Shown in pieces: positions 48,901 to 58,000 of a stretch of DNA of 64,000 bases (the first letter of the stretch is position 1; every line of letters starts with the position of its first letter). The notes below the pieces were generated by a model. The model was not told the origin of the DNA. It worked only from the letters and a program-made list of their open reading frames with translations, and did no database searches. This DNA comes from Congeria kusceri (taxonomy: Eukaryota > Mollusca > Bivalvia > Myida > Dreissenidae): contig CM051024.1 in NCBI GenBank assembly GCA_027627225.1, forward strand, positions 77,427,504 through 77,491,503. Reading direction: 5' to 3'. A program made the position numbers and the translations under genes.

Positions 48901-51900
48901 AGCGCACTGAGCACTTCCTGCTCAGGTGAGCTAAAAATATTGAAAAGCTTTACATGTTCTATCTCTTTTTTTCAATGTTACATATAAACACAAGGATGAC
49001 GAATGGATTGGAAATTTTATTTGCCACACAACTATATACACGTTGATCGGATAATTAATAATTATTGGGGTAAATTCAACCTTTCTGACTGATGTGTTAA
49101 TACTGCCATTTTTGTCCAGTATCCCTATGCAGATATGGTGCACTCTGTAGTTGGCTATTCATAACAGATAACATTTTCTGAAAATGTTCTAAGCGGGAAA
49201 GGGTTAAAATGACATAATCCTTTATTATCTCATATTTTCTCACGACATCACTTATTACCTTTAGTCCAAGGTTATTATATTTACAAAACCACAATTTTAT
49301 ATTCTGCAAAAGTATTTCATAATCTTATGGTCATTTAATTAGTGTACTGATTTTTGATGTGACTTTGCTGAAGCATTTTTAAGTAATCTTTTAGTGTTAT
49401 AACAAATAATAACTTTTATGACAAGGTGACCAGACCTACACTATTTTAGTGATTCTAGGACTTTAGCCCTTTGGACAATTGCCCCTTCCTAAACAAATTG
49501 TTAAGGCAGACATTAGCCCCTTCCAACTTGGACATTAGCCCCTTCCAACTAGGACATTAGCCCCTTCCAACTAGGACATTAGCCCCTTCCAACGAGTGCA
49601 TTAGCCCCTTCCAACTAGGACATTAGCCCCTTCCAACTAGGACATTAGCCCCTTCCAACTAGGACATTAGCCCCTTCTAGGTAGGACATTAGCCCCTTCC
49701 AACTAGGGCATTAGCCCTTTCCAACTAGGACATTAGCCCCTTCCAACTAGGACATTAGCCCCTTCCAACTAGGACATTAGCCCCTTCCAACAAGGACATT
49801 AGCCCCTTCCAACAAGGACATTAGCCCCTTCCAACTAGGACATTAGCCCCTTCCAACTAGGACATGAGCCCCTTCAAACTAGGACAGTAGCCCCTTCCAA
49901 CTAGGACATTAGCCCCTTCCAACTAGGACATTAGCCCCTTCTAGGTAGGACATAAGCCCCTTTCAGTTTTTGATAAGGCGGACAAAAGCCTTTTTGCATG
50001 ATCGAGGCCATATTATGTTGTATTCAAACTGTGAATGTGTGAAAGGAGACACCACATATTGTTCATGAGTTTATTGGTTAAACAATACGACATGCATCAA
50101 CATCACATTTATAATCAGGCAAGTAAAGATTAACACACAATACTTTTCAAAGCAAGCGAATCCTTTCCTATCAAAACTCAAAAAAACACCTTTTTTCATG
50201 ATCTTCATTTTTTCACTTGAACACTTAAAATACAAGCCTGGAGGGTGACCGAGTGAGTCACAACCCAAGGGTCGCAGGTTTGAGCCCCTGCTACATCCTT
50301 ACCTATTAACTCATCCTTCACATGAGACGTTAAAACGAGGTGCAGTGTAATATAGGTGCTTCACCATCCTGTAGTCAATGTAACCAATTAAGACATTAAT
50401 TGATTATGCGCTCCTTTACTTAATTTGACAATGGACTTACTGTAAGTGCATATTAACACGACAGTGTGGTTTTTTTCACCTTTTTGGGGAAAGGTGGCGG
50501 GGCCCTTCAGATGGGGAATTTTACGGCAAAAGGGTGTTTTTTTTTAGAAAAGCATTATTACATTTTTGTATTCTACTTGATTATAAAACATTAATGAATT
50601 GTTTATCTACAAATGATAACCAAGTTAATGCACAAACTTGGTTTAAAGTAAAATTGCTGGGGTTGTTTATGAAAATTCCTCTATATTTGTCAATTTGTGT
50701 CTGATTTTGATAGATTTTTTTTTTCGAAATAAAGCTTACATTCAGAGGGCAATTTCAAGGTAAATACAGGGGAAAATTATATACTATTTAAACAGGAGAA
50801 TGGGGCCGATTTTTTCCCCCAAATTGGCCCCCAAAAAACACTGCATGAAAAAATGGGCTAATGTCTGGGTTTGAAAATCATGAAGGAGCTATTGTCCGCT
50901 CTGGAAAATTCCGAAAGGGGCTAATGTCCGCCTTTGCATTTCTTGAGGAAGGGGCTAATGTCCGAGGGGCTAATGTCCGTTTACAGACCTACACAAATGG
51001 CAATCTCTCGGCCCACAGAAACACAACTTCACTGCTACAAAATCTTGCTCGTGGTTTCAAAAATCATGGGCGTTTTCCATTTGCTATTTAAAGCCATTGG
51101 CGATATCTATTTATAGAAACTTAACTTTTGTTTTCTAATTAAGTTAATAAAGTTAAATTCATGTATTAAATTGTTTTGGTCTTCAAACAACACAATTCTA
51201 GTAATTACATCAAGTTTAGTGAAGTTCTGATGCAAACTGTAGAGAGCAGAAACTGCTAAAAGGCCAATTTTAGATAGATCAAGGGCCATAACTCTGGAGT
51301 TCCAGAGGCGATTTGGTTGATCATTGAACTTGGCTAAAATATTATGCTCTAAAACATTTTCATAAAGTTTGGTGAAGATTGGATTAAAACTGTTGGACAG
51401 AGAGCAGAAATCAACCGACCGACCAAGGACATATGGACCGACATTTGGAAAGCAATTTACCCACGCTTTTTCGAAGGGGGACATAAACAAGAGACAGGGA
51501 GGACAGCACGCTTTTCTTGTGCTTGTCAGAGTTATTGGCATTTTTTTTCTAAAACAAGAAATATGGAAATTCCACAAAAACCAAATATTTCTAACGAAAT
51601 GCATTAAAGTTAGGACATCAACAAAATGTTTAGTAAAACCTTGACCCCACCCACTGTGACCTTGACCCCACCCACCCCATATGCAGTCCCAAGCGAGATC
51701 GCGATATAAGGTACCTATGTAGTAAGTTTCATTAAAATATCTCAATGCATTCTCAAGTTCTTGATCGGAAACCGTTTTTCTATATTTAGTAACAGTGACC
51801 TTGACCCCACCCACCCAATATGCAATCCCAAGCGAGGTCTTGATATAAGGTATTTTAGTATACAACTTCATTAAAATATCTCAATGCATTCTCAAGTTAA

Positions 51901-52562
51901 AGAGCAGAAACCGTTTTCTATTTCAGTAACAGTGACCTTGACCTTAACCCTGTCTGCAAACCCAATGAAAAGTTGAGAAACTAGCTTACCGAAAAACTTT
52001 AACCTGTCCATATAGCTTATATGTAAAATTTCTAAGTGTAGAAAGGCCCATAATTTTGATAATTTTCAAACTAGAGTTATCAAAATTGGCCCATAAGTTC
52101 ATTTTAATATAGGGAATAAGTGTTCTAAATTTGAATGAAATCCCTTAAGCCATTCCTGACAAACCAGCTTACCAAAAACTTTAACCTGTCCATATAGCTA
52201 TTGTAAAATTTCTAAGTGTAAAAAGGCCCATAATTTTGACAAATTTCAAACTAGAGTTACCAAACTTGGCCTATAGGTTCATTTTAATGTGGGGAAAAAA
52301 TGTTCTAAGTTGGAATGAAATCCCTCAAGCCATTCCTGAGAAACTAGCTTACCGAAAAAACTTGAACCTAGCTTGGACGCCGATGCCGAGGCGAGTAGAA
52401 TAGCTTGCCTTTTCTTCAAAAAGTTGAGCTAAAAAGGACTACATTTTAACTCCTATACGTACACAAGGTTCAGGGAATGAGCCACTGGCAGCTGTGTAGG
52501 AGAGTCGAGGTACGACCTCCTTGACTGCTGGCTTGATCTCCTTCAAGGTCTGGGGCTCGGAC
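24181..52562 (-). CDS. Multi-Tudor-domain protein (TDRD1/TDRD6/RNF17-like), 3' part (17 exons)
   Basis: Minus-strand CDS joining, 5' to 3': 52562-52463, 46475-46274, 44893-44710, 40579-40429, 40080-39871, 38669-38524, 38070-37886, 36776-36607, 33961-33839, 32196-32110, 30678-30523, 29598-29512, 29371-29209, 28735-28600, 27337-27169, 25904-25801 and 24958-24181; 1049 codons, phases consistent. Three extended Tudor (Tudor plus SN-like) modules are visible, with cores VFMIDYGFKE, VHFLDYGNSE and VHFVDYGNTD. By family knowledge such proteins bind symmetrically dimethylated arginine on Piwi proteins in germ granules and support piRNA pathways. A charged linker precedes the first module and a ~260-residue disordered-looking tail follows the last. 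The N-terminus is outside the window, so the exact subfamily is undecided. Confidence 0.85.
25506..25724 (-). mobile_element. Palindromic MITE (family 1), orientation B, deleted
   Basis: Left arm, inner hairpin and linker are present; the right inner hairpin is missing between the linker (ataccataaaag) and the right arm. Confidence 0.8.
25801..25904 (-). CDS. Tudor gene exon 16: last strands of module 3
   Basis: Acceptor ctgttacag, donor gtatgt. Encodes GINPLRVELYIPGSEPSTLL and YQDVIDQGYVTYNI, the 'v.LY......L...LI..G.' end of an extended Tudor. Confidence 0.83.
26079..26270 (+). mobile_element. Palindromic MITE (family 1), orientation A, deleted
   Basis: Starts ggctcgtcgtgggaaaac and ends gcgcctcatat. 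Both inner hairpins are truncated; the linker is in orientation A. Confidence 0.78.
27169..27337 (-). CDS. Tudor gene exon 15: SN-like part of Tudor 3
   Basis: Acceptor cccccatag. Encodes MRALPQHLLPLPCQSHAAVL and NIASWSLQSDLHMRQVVTGL. The donor is uncertain: I chose gttgaa after 27169, which keeps phase 0; gtcaag after 27181 also keeps phase. Reading on would reach a stop at 27139-27141. Confidence 0.72.
27389..27852. mobile_element. TA-flanked inverted-repeat element split by a MITE
   Basis: Left end actgtaaaatcattttattt and right end aaattgagtttacagt are inverted and resemble the family at 34716-35135. The middle is occupied by the family 1 MITE at 27500-27760, so this is a nested insertion. 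Confidence 0.55.
27500..27760 (-). mobile_element. Palindromic MITE (family 1), orientation B
   Basis: From tatgtggcgtgtcgtggg to cgacgcgcctcatat; the second inner hairpin is partly deleted. Confidence 0.83.
28600..28735 (-). CDS. Tudor gene exon 14: Tudor 3 barrel and core
   Basis: Acceptor cattaccag, donor gtaggt. Encodes GMACCAKLPVDKCWYRAFVV and then ILVHFVDYGNTDYVPMN. The best-preserved Tudor core in the gene, with W-Y-R-A and F-x-DYGN. Confidence 0.9.
28805..29175 (-). mobile_element. Dispersed 'atgccccc' repeat element, reverse copy
   Basis: Reverse-complement relative of 6630-7015 (aaataccttt gatagtatt motif), ending tatgccctccttcagaggc. Sits between Tudor exons 14 and 13. Confidence 0.6.
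29209..29371 (-). CDS. Tudor gene exon 13: helical insert of Tudor 3
   Basis: Acceptor gattccag, donor gtgggg. Encodes LYLQKLRVDLDPSASEEERR and a charged helix RHKESNENLGKLEKCQME. Ends with one base of a Gly codon. Confidence 0.83.
29512..29598 (-). CDS. Tudor gene exon 12: start of Tudor domain 3
   Basis: Acceptor aatttcag, donor gtatga, 29 codons in phase 0. Encodes NNNPFKKSCFGSVGDTALVM and VTHQELPNL, resembling the 'V.VTHV.SP..LY' first strand of an extended Tudor. Confidence 0.78.
30197..30472 (-). mobile_element. Palindromic MITE (family 1), orientation B
   Basis: From tatatgaggcttgtcg to cgccacatttcatat, with both inner hairpins and the linker. Lies 50 bp downstream of exon 11 in gene orientation. 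Confidence 0.83.
30523..30678 (-). CDS. Tudor gene exon 11: end of module 2
   Basis: Acceptor atgtttag, donor gtaggt, 52 codons. Encodes MTVHLELNEEDYGSRLVKFG and EYITDIEMSSKKIQAAIL. The 'V.LEL....G..LVK.GLA' pattern closes the second extended Tudor. Its 3' end and donor have a partial duplicate at 30061-30114. Confidence 0.86.
30680..32109. other. Tudor gene intron
   Basis: No exon seen. Contains (acaat)n pentanucleotide runs near 30740 and 31690 and otherwise AT-rich sequence. Confidence 0.5.
32110..32196 (-). CDS. Tudor gene exon 10: SN-like helix of module 2
   Basis: Acceptor cttctgcag, donor gtacgt, 29 codons. Encodes ISEDGKWADDIIAMMHKELV and NKYCTITVV, the W-containing helix and following strand of the SN-like fold. 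Confidence 0.86.
32370..33805. repeat. 44-bp composite minisatellite, ~30 copies
   Basis: Two related 22-bp halves alternate: 'tgttaacaatgtactccctc' plus ta, and 'tgttagcaatgtaccctctc' plus ag. The centre is nearly uniform and the edges decay into single 22-bp variants, the pattern expected from unequal exchange. Confidence 0.95.
33839..33961 (-). CDS. Tudor gene exon 9: Tudor 2 core
   Basis: Acceptor tgcatttcag, donor gtgagt, 41 codons in phase 0. Encodes VHFLDYGNSEWMGYETLRAD and then FLCTLHDIRP. A long minisatellite begins about 30 bp past the donor. Confidence 0.9.
34537..34620 (+). repeat. tRNA-like sequence (possible SINE head)
   Basis: A-box-like tagcgcagttgattaa and B-box-like gagttcgatacccgctt, about 50 bp apart. 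No convincing full cloverleaf; probably a decayed SINE head inside the 910-bp element. Confidence 0.45.
34716..35135. mobile_element. 420-bp TA-flanked MITE nested in the 910-bp element
   Basis: TIRs ctgtggaatcactt and aagtgattctacag (one mismatch) are flanked by TA on both sides. The inner part is rich in tcgcg/cgcga. Consistent with a Tc1/mariner-type non-autonomous element. Confidence 0.7.
35586..35852 (+). mobile_element. Palindromic MITE (family 1), orientation A
   Basis: From tacgaggcgtgtcgtggg to cgacgcgcctcatat; a well-preserved full copy. Confidence 0.86.
35894..35955. repeat. 29-bp stem, 4-base loop inverted repeat
   Basis: Left arm 35894-35922 (gagggttgag.. to ..gtatctg), loop cttt, right arm 35927-35955, with one mismatch. 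A short direct repeat ending ccagccaattca follows. Confidence 0.9.
36057..36366. repeat. 158-bp direct tandem duplication
   Basis: tttatttgactc(t/c)agtttcg starts at 36057 and again at 36215; both copies contain tttacataaacgacatagg and ctcaagagt, with a few substitutions and small gaps. Confidence 0.85.
36607..36776 (-). CDS. Tudor gene exon 8: Tudor 2 barrel
   Basis: Acceptor cctcattgtag, donor gtaggt. Encodes DLFQSMCDNLQQKF and ETGQACAAFYESDQSWHRAN then ILQVDPDKVQ: the 'G..CAA' and 'WHRA-I' Tudor strands. Confidence 0.88.
37085..37860. repeat. About 36-bp minisatellite, ~21 copies
   Basis: Diverged units 'caactctggttgaaacaggg' plus 'aataaagccaggga' and variants, of variable length (about 30-37 bp). 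Starts about 25 bp after the donor of Tudor exon 7. Confidence 0.9.
37886..38070 (-). CDS. Tudor gene exon 7: start of Tudor domain 2
   Basis: Acceptor gtttcccag, donor gtgagt. A very basic start (KKKKEEPTKEKEK) is followed by DKVMPVYVDYDAVIHCYTME and QYWFIRKWFN, the N-terminal strands of the second module. A minisatellite begins about 25 bp after the donor. Confidence 0.83.
38524..38669 (-). CDS. Tudor gene exon 6: end of Tudor 1 and linker
   Basis: Acceptor cccttccag (an in-frame alternative AG lies at 38661-38660) and donor gtaagt. Encodes NRLPIDLIYEEYVEETALEP and FHSAIDKLKGQGLAIPIP, matching the 'l.VdL..' strand and C-terminal helix of the SN-like part. Confidence 0.8.
38687..38956 (-). 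mobile_element. Palindromic MITE (family 1), orientation B
   Basis: From aagaggtgtgtcatg to atgacacgcctcata, full-length, immediately upstream (in gene sense) of Tudor exon 6. Confidence 0.85.
39343..39612 (-). mobile_element. Palindromic MITE (family 1), orientation B
   Basis: From atatgggtcttgtcatgg to cgacacgtctcatat, full-length. It lies 387 bp from the previous copy, in the same orientation, in one intron. Confidence 0.85.
39871..40080 (-). CDS. Tudor gene exon 5: Tudor 1 core and SN-like part
   Basis: Acceptor tctatacag, donor gtttgt, 70 codons. Encodes VFMIDYGFKEVLSTSNVRAI and then PCKLYGLRPTG..EWSKSSIEFM. The usual DYGN is DYGF here, so the conserved asparagine is replaced. Confidence 0.88.
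40429..40579 (-). CDS. Tudor gene exon 4: Tudor 1 barrel
   Basis: Acceptor ctcccaacag, donor gtaatg. Encodes KKGSFCAAFSTNRGRWYRAK and VIKLLHHTLLE: the 'CAA..-RWYRA-V' strands of the Tudor barrel. Confidence 0.87.
41051..41308 (-). other. Unrecognised 85-codon open frame
   Basis: Sequence of ordinary composition (DPRDNPYDDSISEDWFDTLL and TKHGTIICTWNGLNDV) that looks more protein-like than its surroundings. I do not recognise it. It could be a decayed transposon gene or chance. Confidence 0.25.
42205..42705 (+). mobile_element. Dispersed 'acaagagctgtttg' repeat element
   Basis: Starts gaacaagagctgtttg and ends caatatacccc...gggggggac. Two ~165-bp diverged units (gaagttt/cagtttggtgaagat, ggccataactct) lie inside. 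A relative lies at 51205-51490. Confidence 0.6.
44710..44893 (-). CDS. Tudor gene exon 3: start of extended Tudor domain 1
   Basis: Acceptor gatttcag, donor gtgagt. After a K/P/S-rich linker it encodes DVEVQISHFVNPTEFYLQKK, the first SN-like strands typical of extended Tudor domains (VxxSHFxxPxxFYLQ). Confidence 0.85.
45028..45270. repeat. 62-bp tandem repeat of a tRNA-like half, ~4 copies
   Basis: Unit gacgacctttgagatcaaaa to ttcaaccat. Read on the minus strand the unit holds gggcgagtggttagcgggtc, an A-box/D-arm-like segment of a tRNA-Ser/Leu type; the only B-box-like sequence (ggttcgagcctcgg) is at 45008-45021, beside the array. Confidence 0.75.
46022..46258 (-). mobile_element. tRNA-derived SINE, second family
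   Basis: On the minus strand: head tggtgtagtggtaactaatg, B-box-like ataggtttgaggccccgc, then body catgagacgttaaaccgaag. It shares head and body with 50236-50466. Confidence 0.65.
46274..46475 (-). CDS. Tudor gene exon 2: basic, proline/serine-rich linker
   Basis: Acceptor cccacatttcag, donor gtacat. Encodes DLEHRPVVWKSRNCKPTPRY and a stretch of K, S, P and G ending SSKSPSSSGT. Probably disordered. Phase 0 in, phase 1 out. Confidence 0.75.
46857..48937. mobile_element. 2.1-kb element with acaagagggc / gctcaggtgagctaaaaa ends
   Basis: Left end aacaagagggcaatgatagc followed by gtgctcacctgag; right end gagcacttcctgctcaggtg followed by agctaaaaat. The right third has ~165-bp units (ggcaataactctggtgtt, gaagattggatgaaaaatga). 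Its ends match those of 55031-59385. No long ORF, so non-autonomous. Confidence 0.65.
49505..49970. repeat. 22-bp minisatellite, ~21 copies
   Basis: Unit ccccttccaactaggacatt plus ag, with substitutions clustered in the 'aactagga' part (aacaagg, tctaggtagg). Confidence 0.93.
50236..50466 (+). mobile_element. tRNA-derived SINE, second family
   Basis: Head agggtgaccgagtgagtcac, B-box-like gcaggtttgagcccctgct, body acatgagacgttaaaacgag. Opposite orientation to 46022-46258. Confidence 0.65.
51205..52437. mobile_element. Composite of dispersed repeats
   Basis: 51205-51490 resembles 42205-42705. From about 51620 it contains 'gtgaccttgaccccaccc' repeats and ~165-bp units (ttaacctgtccatatagct), ending gttgagctaaaaagg, similar to the 3' end of the 46857 and 55031 elements. 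Confidence 0.5.
52463..52562 (-). CDS. Tudor gene exon 1 in window: linker
   Basis: Acceptor tgttgcag and donor gtacgt on the minus strand. Encodes SEPQTLKEIKPAVKEVVPRL and then SYTAASGSFPEPC. No domain; low complexity. A donor two bases earlier exists but breaks the frame with the next exon. Confidence 0.7.
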
Positions 52563-52702
52563 CTGCAACAGTTCAATGTTAGTTCATTCTATTTGGTAAA
52601 AGAGTGGACAATAAATAAGAAATAGTTACATTGTTTCATTCTGTGAGGTACAATATGTAATATAGTTCCGGTGCATATTAGTTAATTTATTCTACATGGT
52701 AG

Positions 52703-52812
52703 AGAGTGAATAATAGTGGTATTAAGAGTGAATAATAGTGGTATTAAGAGTGAATAATAGTGGTATTAAGAGTAAATAATAGTGGTATTAAGAGTGAATA
52801 ATAGTGGTATCA
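52703..52812. repeat. 22-bp tandem repeat, 5 copies
   Basis: Unit aagagtgaataatagtggta plus tt, nearly perfect. Confidence 0.92.
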
Positions 52813-52879
52813 TTTATATTATTTTAATTCTGCAGTCACATAATTTATAAGTTAAGTTAGTATGGTATAAATAGCTATG

Positions 52880-55035
52880 ACAGCATTCAACAAGAGGATC
52901 ATGATGGCCGAAATTGCTAAGCTGGGTACTAAAAATGACAGGACATTCAACAAGAGGGCCATGAGAACCCAAATTGCTTAGCTGGGTACTAAAAATGACA
53001 GGACATTCAACAAGAGGGCCATGACAACGCAAATTGCTTAGCTGGGTACTAAAAATGACAGGACATTCAACAAGAGGATCATGATGGCCCAAATTGCCTA
53101 GCTGGGTACTAAAAAATGACAGGACATTCAACAAGAGGATCATGATGGCCCAAATTGCTTAGCTGGATACAAAAAATGACAGAACATTCAACAAAAGGGG
53201 CATGATGGCCCAAATTGCTTAGCTGGGTACTAAAAATTACAGGACATTCAACAAGAGGGCCATGACAATCCAAATTGCTTAGATGGGTACTAAAAATGAC
53301 AGGACATTCAACAAGAGGGGCATGATGGCCCAAATTGCTTAGCCAGGTACTAAAAATGACAGGACATTCAACAAGAGGGGCATGACAACCCAAATTGCTT
53401 GGCTAGGTACTAAAAATGACAGGACATTCAACAAGAGGGGCGTGACAACCCAAATTGCTTAGCTGGGTACTTAAAATGACAGGACATTCAACAAGAGGGG
53501 CATGATGGCCCAAATTGCTAAGCTGGGTACTAAAAATGTCAGGACATTCAACAAGAGGGGCATGCTGGCCCATGTTGCTTAGCTGGGTACTAAAAATGAC
53601 AGGACATTCAACAAGAGGGGAATGATGGCCCAAATTGCTAAACTGGGTACTAAAAATGACAGGACATTCAACAAGAGGGGCATGACAACCCAAATTGCTT
53701 AGCTGGGTACTTAAAATGACAGGACATGCAACAAGAGGACCATGACAACCCAAATTTCTTAGCTGGGTACTAAAAATGACAGAACATTCAACAAGAGGGG
53801 CATGATGGCCCAAATTGCTTAGCCGGGTACTAAAAATGACAGGACATTCAACAAGAGGGGCTTGATGGTCCAAATTGCTAAGGTGGGTACTAAAAATGAC
53901 AGGACATTCAACAAGAGGGGCATGATTGCCCAAATTACTAAGCTGGGTACTAAAAATGACAGGACATTCAACAAGAAGGGCATGATGGCCCAAATTGCTA
54001 AGCTCGTTACTAAAAATGACAGAACATTCAATAAGAGGGGCATGATGGCCCAAATCGCTTAGCTGGGTACTAAAAATGACAGGACATTCAACAAGAGGGG
54101 CATGATGGCCCAAATTGCTAAGCTGGGTACTAAAAATGACAGGACATTCAACAAGAGGGGCATGATGACCCAAATTGCTAAGCTGGGTACTAAAAATGAC
54201 AAGACATTCAACAAGAGGGAGTTGATGGCCCAAATAGCTAAACTGGGTGCTAAACATGACAGGACATTCAACAAGAGGGGCATGATGGCCCAAATTGCTT
54301 AGCTGGGTACTAAAAATGACAGGACATTCAACAAGAGGGGCATGATGGTCCAAATTGCTAAGGTGGGTACTAAAAATGACAGGACATTCAACAAGAGCGG
54401 TGTGACTACCCAAATTGCTTAGCTGGGTACTTAAAATAACAGGACATTCAACAAGAGGGGCATTATGGCCCAAATTGCTCAGCTGGGTACTAAAAATGAC
54501 AGGACATTCAACAAGAGCGGTGTGACTACCCAAATAGCTAAGCTGGGTACTTAAAATAACAGGACATTCAACAAGAGGGGCATGATGGCCCAAGTTGCTT
54601 AGAGCTGGGTACTAAAAATGACAGGACATTCAACAAAAGGGGAATAATGGCCCAAATTGCTAAGCTGGGTACTACAAATGACAGGACATTCAATAAGAGG
54701 GACATGACAACCCAAATTGCTTAGCTGTGTACAAACAATGACAGGACATTCAACAAGAGGGCCATGAGAACCCAAATTGCTTAGCTGGGTACTAAAAATG
54801 ACAGGACATTCAACAAGAGGGCCATGACAACCCAAATTGCTTAGCTGGGTACTACAAATGACAGGACATTCAACAAGAGGATCATGATGGCCCAAATTGC
54901 CTAGCTGGGTACTACAAAATGACAGGACATTCAACAAGAGGATCATGATGGCCCAAATTGCTTAGCTGGATACACAAAATGACAGGACATTCAACAAAAG
55001 GGGCATGATGGCCCAAATTGCTAAGCTGAGTACTA
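52880..55035. repeat. 60-bp satellite-like array, ~36 copies
   Basis: Unit reads ctaaaaatgacaggacattc, aacaagaggggcatgatggc, ccaaattgcttagctgggta. The period is exactly 60 over most of the array, and substitutions cluster at the 'gggcatgatggcc' segment. The 60-bp period leaves a 396-codon minus-strand frame that is not a gene. Confidence 0.95.
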
Positions 55036-58000
55036 ACAAGAGGGCCATGATGACCCTAGGTCGCTCACCTGAGTTTAAGGCATCATAATGGCTAATAATA
55101 AGCGGACAAAATGGCACTAAACCCCTTACCAGAGTATAAAAATCTGGGCCTTGCAGGTTCAGAAGTTTTTTAGTCTATATAAACCATGTGACCCACAGGG
55201 CGTGGCCACTTTCTACCTTAGGGGCATAATTTGAAAAATATTTGTAATGGACCACTATTCAATGTTACATACCAAATATGAAACCACTAGGCCTTGCGGT
55301 TGCAGAGAAGATTTTTTTAAAGTCATTTTGCTATTTAAATGCATATAAACCATGTGACCTCCAGGGGCATCATTGGAACAATCTTTGTAGAGGACCACTC
55401 CACAATGTGTCATGCAAAATATAAAACCTCTGGGCCTTACAGTTTCAAAAAAGAAGATTTTTAAGGCCCACTTGCCATATAAGTCTATATAAACCGTGTG
55501 ACCCCCAGGTCATGGCCACTTTTTACCCCAGGGGCATACTTTGAACAATCTTTGGTGAGGACTACTATACAATGTAATATATCAAATATGAAACAATCCG
55601 GTTTCAGAGGAGATTTTAAAGTCATTTTGCTATTTCAGTCTATATAAACAGTGTGACCCCCAGGGCAGGGCCAGTTTTGAAACCTGAGACATCATTTGAA
55701 CAATCTTTGTAGAGGACAACTATACAATATTACATACCAAATACAAAACCTCTGGGCCTAGCAGTTTCAGAGGAGAAGATTTTAAAGTCATTTTGGTATT
55801 TAACTTTTAAGTCTATATAAACCATGTGATCCCCCCCCCCGTGTGCCCAGTTCTGACCCCAGGGGCACCATTTGAACAATCTTTGTAGAGGACCACCATA
55901 CAATGTTACGTATCAAATTGAAATCTCTGGGCCATACGGTTTCAGAGGAGAAGATTTTAAGTCATTTCACTATTCAAGTCTATATAAACCATGTGACCCC
56001 GGGGTAGCCCAGTTTGACCCCAGTGGCATCATTTGAACAATCTTTGTAGAGGACCACTATACAATGTTACATACCAAATATGAAACCTCTGGGCCTTGCA
56101 GTTTCAGAGGAGAAGATTGTAAAGTCATTTTGCTATTTAAGTCTATATAAACCATGTTACCCCAGGGGTGTGCACAGTTTTGACCCCAGGGGCATCATTT
56201 CAACAATCTTTGTAGAGGACCACTACCGTAAATACTCAGTCAAAAGTCGAGATTTTAAGCCTCCAAAATCGTAGTTATAAAGTACATTTGACTTATGAGG
56301 CAGTTCACAAAAAATCGTAGCATATTATGTTGAAATATTTGTCAAATGCATATTATTTCTTACCTGCATATTTGCTAATCCACACACTATAATCCATTCA
56401 TAATTATCACAGTTTGCCCTTTCTATTAATTACCGACAATTAAGACAAAATGCATAACTGTTTCATTATTAAATAAGATGCAAACTGTGAATGAAACTAT
56501 CTACTCTATTTTGATTGACTTCCCCACTTTAGGCCCCAGCTAGACCATCAGCCACCAATAAAAAATCAATAAACCTGCCAACGAAACCCATGATTTTCGT
56601 GTATAGCATATTGCTAATTAAACTGGCTGGAACCGGTTTTTTCTACATCAAGACAGACCTGTCAAAGAGGATAAGGCAGTGATTTTACACTTCCAGGCAT
56701 TTACTGCAGACTGTACCAATATACCTACTTAAGGGCATACTCTGGCCAATTTTCAGATGGTGTTTTATGATCATTCTAACTCGATTTATGGGATGGTTAT
56801 TATTAGAAATACGTTTCTGGAATGAATTTTACCAAATATCAAACCTCTAGGCCTTGCAGTTTCAGAGGAGAAGATTTTTAAAGTCATTTTGCTATATAAG
56901 TTTATACAAAAAATGTGACCCCCGGGCGTGGCCAGTTTTGACCCCTGGGGCATTATTTGTACAATCTTTGTAGAGGACCATTATACAATGTTTTGCACCA
57001 AATATAAAACATCTGGGCCTTGCGGTTTCAAAGGAGTAGATTTTTAAAGTCATTTTGCTATTTAAGTCTATATAAACCATGTGACCCCCCCCCCCCCGTG
57101 TGCCCAGTTTTGACCCCAGGGGCATCATTTGAACAATCTTTGTAGAGGACCACCATACAATGTTACTTATCACTTTGAAACCTCTGGGCCTTACGGTTTC
57201 AGAGGAGAAGATTTTAAGTCATTTTGCTATTCAAGTCTATATAAACCATGTGACCCCGGGGTAGCCCAGTTTGACCCCAGTGGCATCATTTGAACAATCT
57301 TTGTAGAGGACCACTATACAATGTTACATACCAAATATGAAACCTCTGGGCCTTACGGTTTCAGAGGAGAAGATTTTAAGTCATTTCACTATTCAAGTCT
57401 ATATAAACCATGTGACCCCGGGGTAGCCCAGTTTGACCCCAGTGGCATCATTTGAACAATCTTTGTAGAGGACCACTATACAATGTTACATACCAAATAT
57501 GAAACCTCTGGGCCTTGCAGTTTCAGAGGAGAAGATTTGTAAAGTCATTTTGCTATTTAAGTCTATATAAACCATGTTACCAAAGCGGTGTGCACAGTTT
57601 TGACCCCAGGGGCATCATTTCAACAGTCTTTGTAGAGGACCACTACCGTAAATACTCAGTCATAAGTCAAGAGTTTAAGCCTCCAAAATCGTAGTTATAA
57701 AGTACATTTGACTTATGAGGCAGTTCACAAAAAATCGTAGCATATTATGTTGAAATATTTGTCAAATGCATATTATTTCTTACCTGCATATTTGCTAATC
57801 CACACACTATAATCCATTCATAATTATCACAGTTTGCCCTTTCTACTAATTACCGACAATTAAGACAAAATGCATAACTGTTTCATTATTAAATAAGATG
57901 CAAACTGTGAATGAAACTATCTACTCTATTTTGATTGACTTCCCCACTTTAGGCCCCAGCTAGACCATCAGCCACCAATAAAAAATCAATAAACCTGCCA

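Larger units (their letters stand above)
49431..50994. mobile_element. Candidate 1.56-kb element with inverted 'ggggctaatgtcc' arrays
   Basis: The left part is a ~22-bp array whose unit contains gacattagccccttcc; the right part (50850-50980) has the same motif inverted (aaggggctaatgtccg). The 11-mer cagacctacac occurs at both outer edges. A SINE sits inside. Confidence 0.5.

Noticed and set aside
49505..49970. Regular 22-bp repeats resembling a CRISPR array
   Set aside because: There are no unique spacers; the whole unit repeats, and the genome is eukaryotic.
53403..54593. 396-codon minus-strand ORF with 20-residue repeats (APLVECPVIFSTQ)
   Set aside because: It is the by-product of a 60-bp tandem array lacking stops in one frame; substitutions do not favour silent sites as far as I can see, and neighbouring units break the frame.
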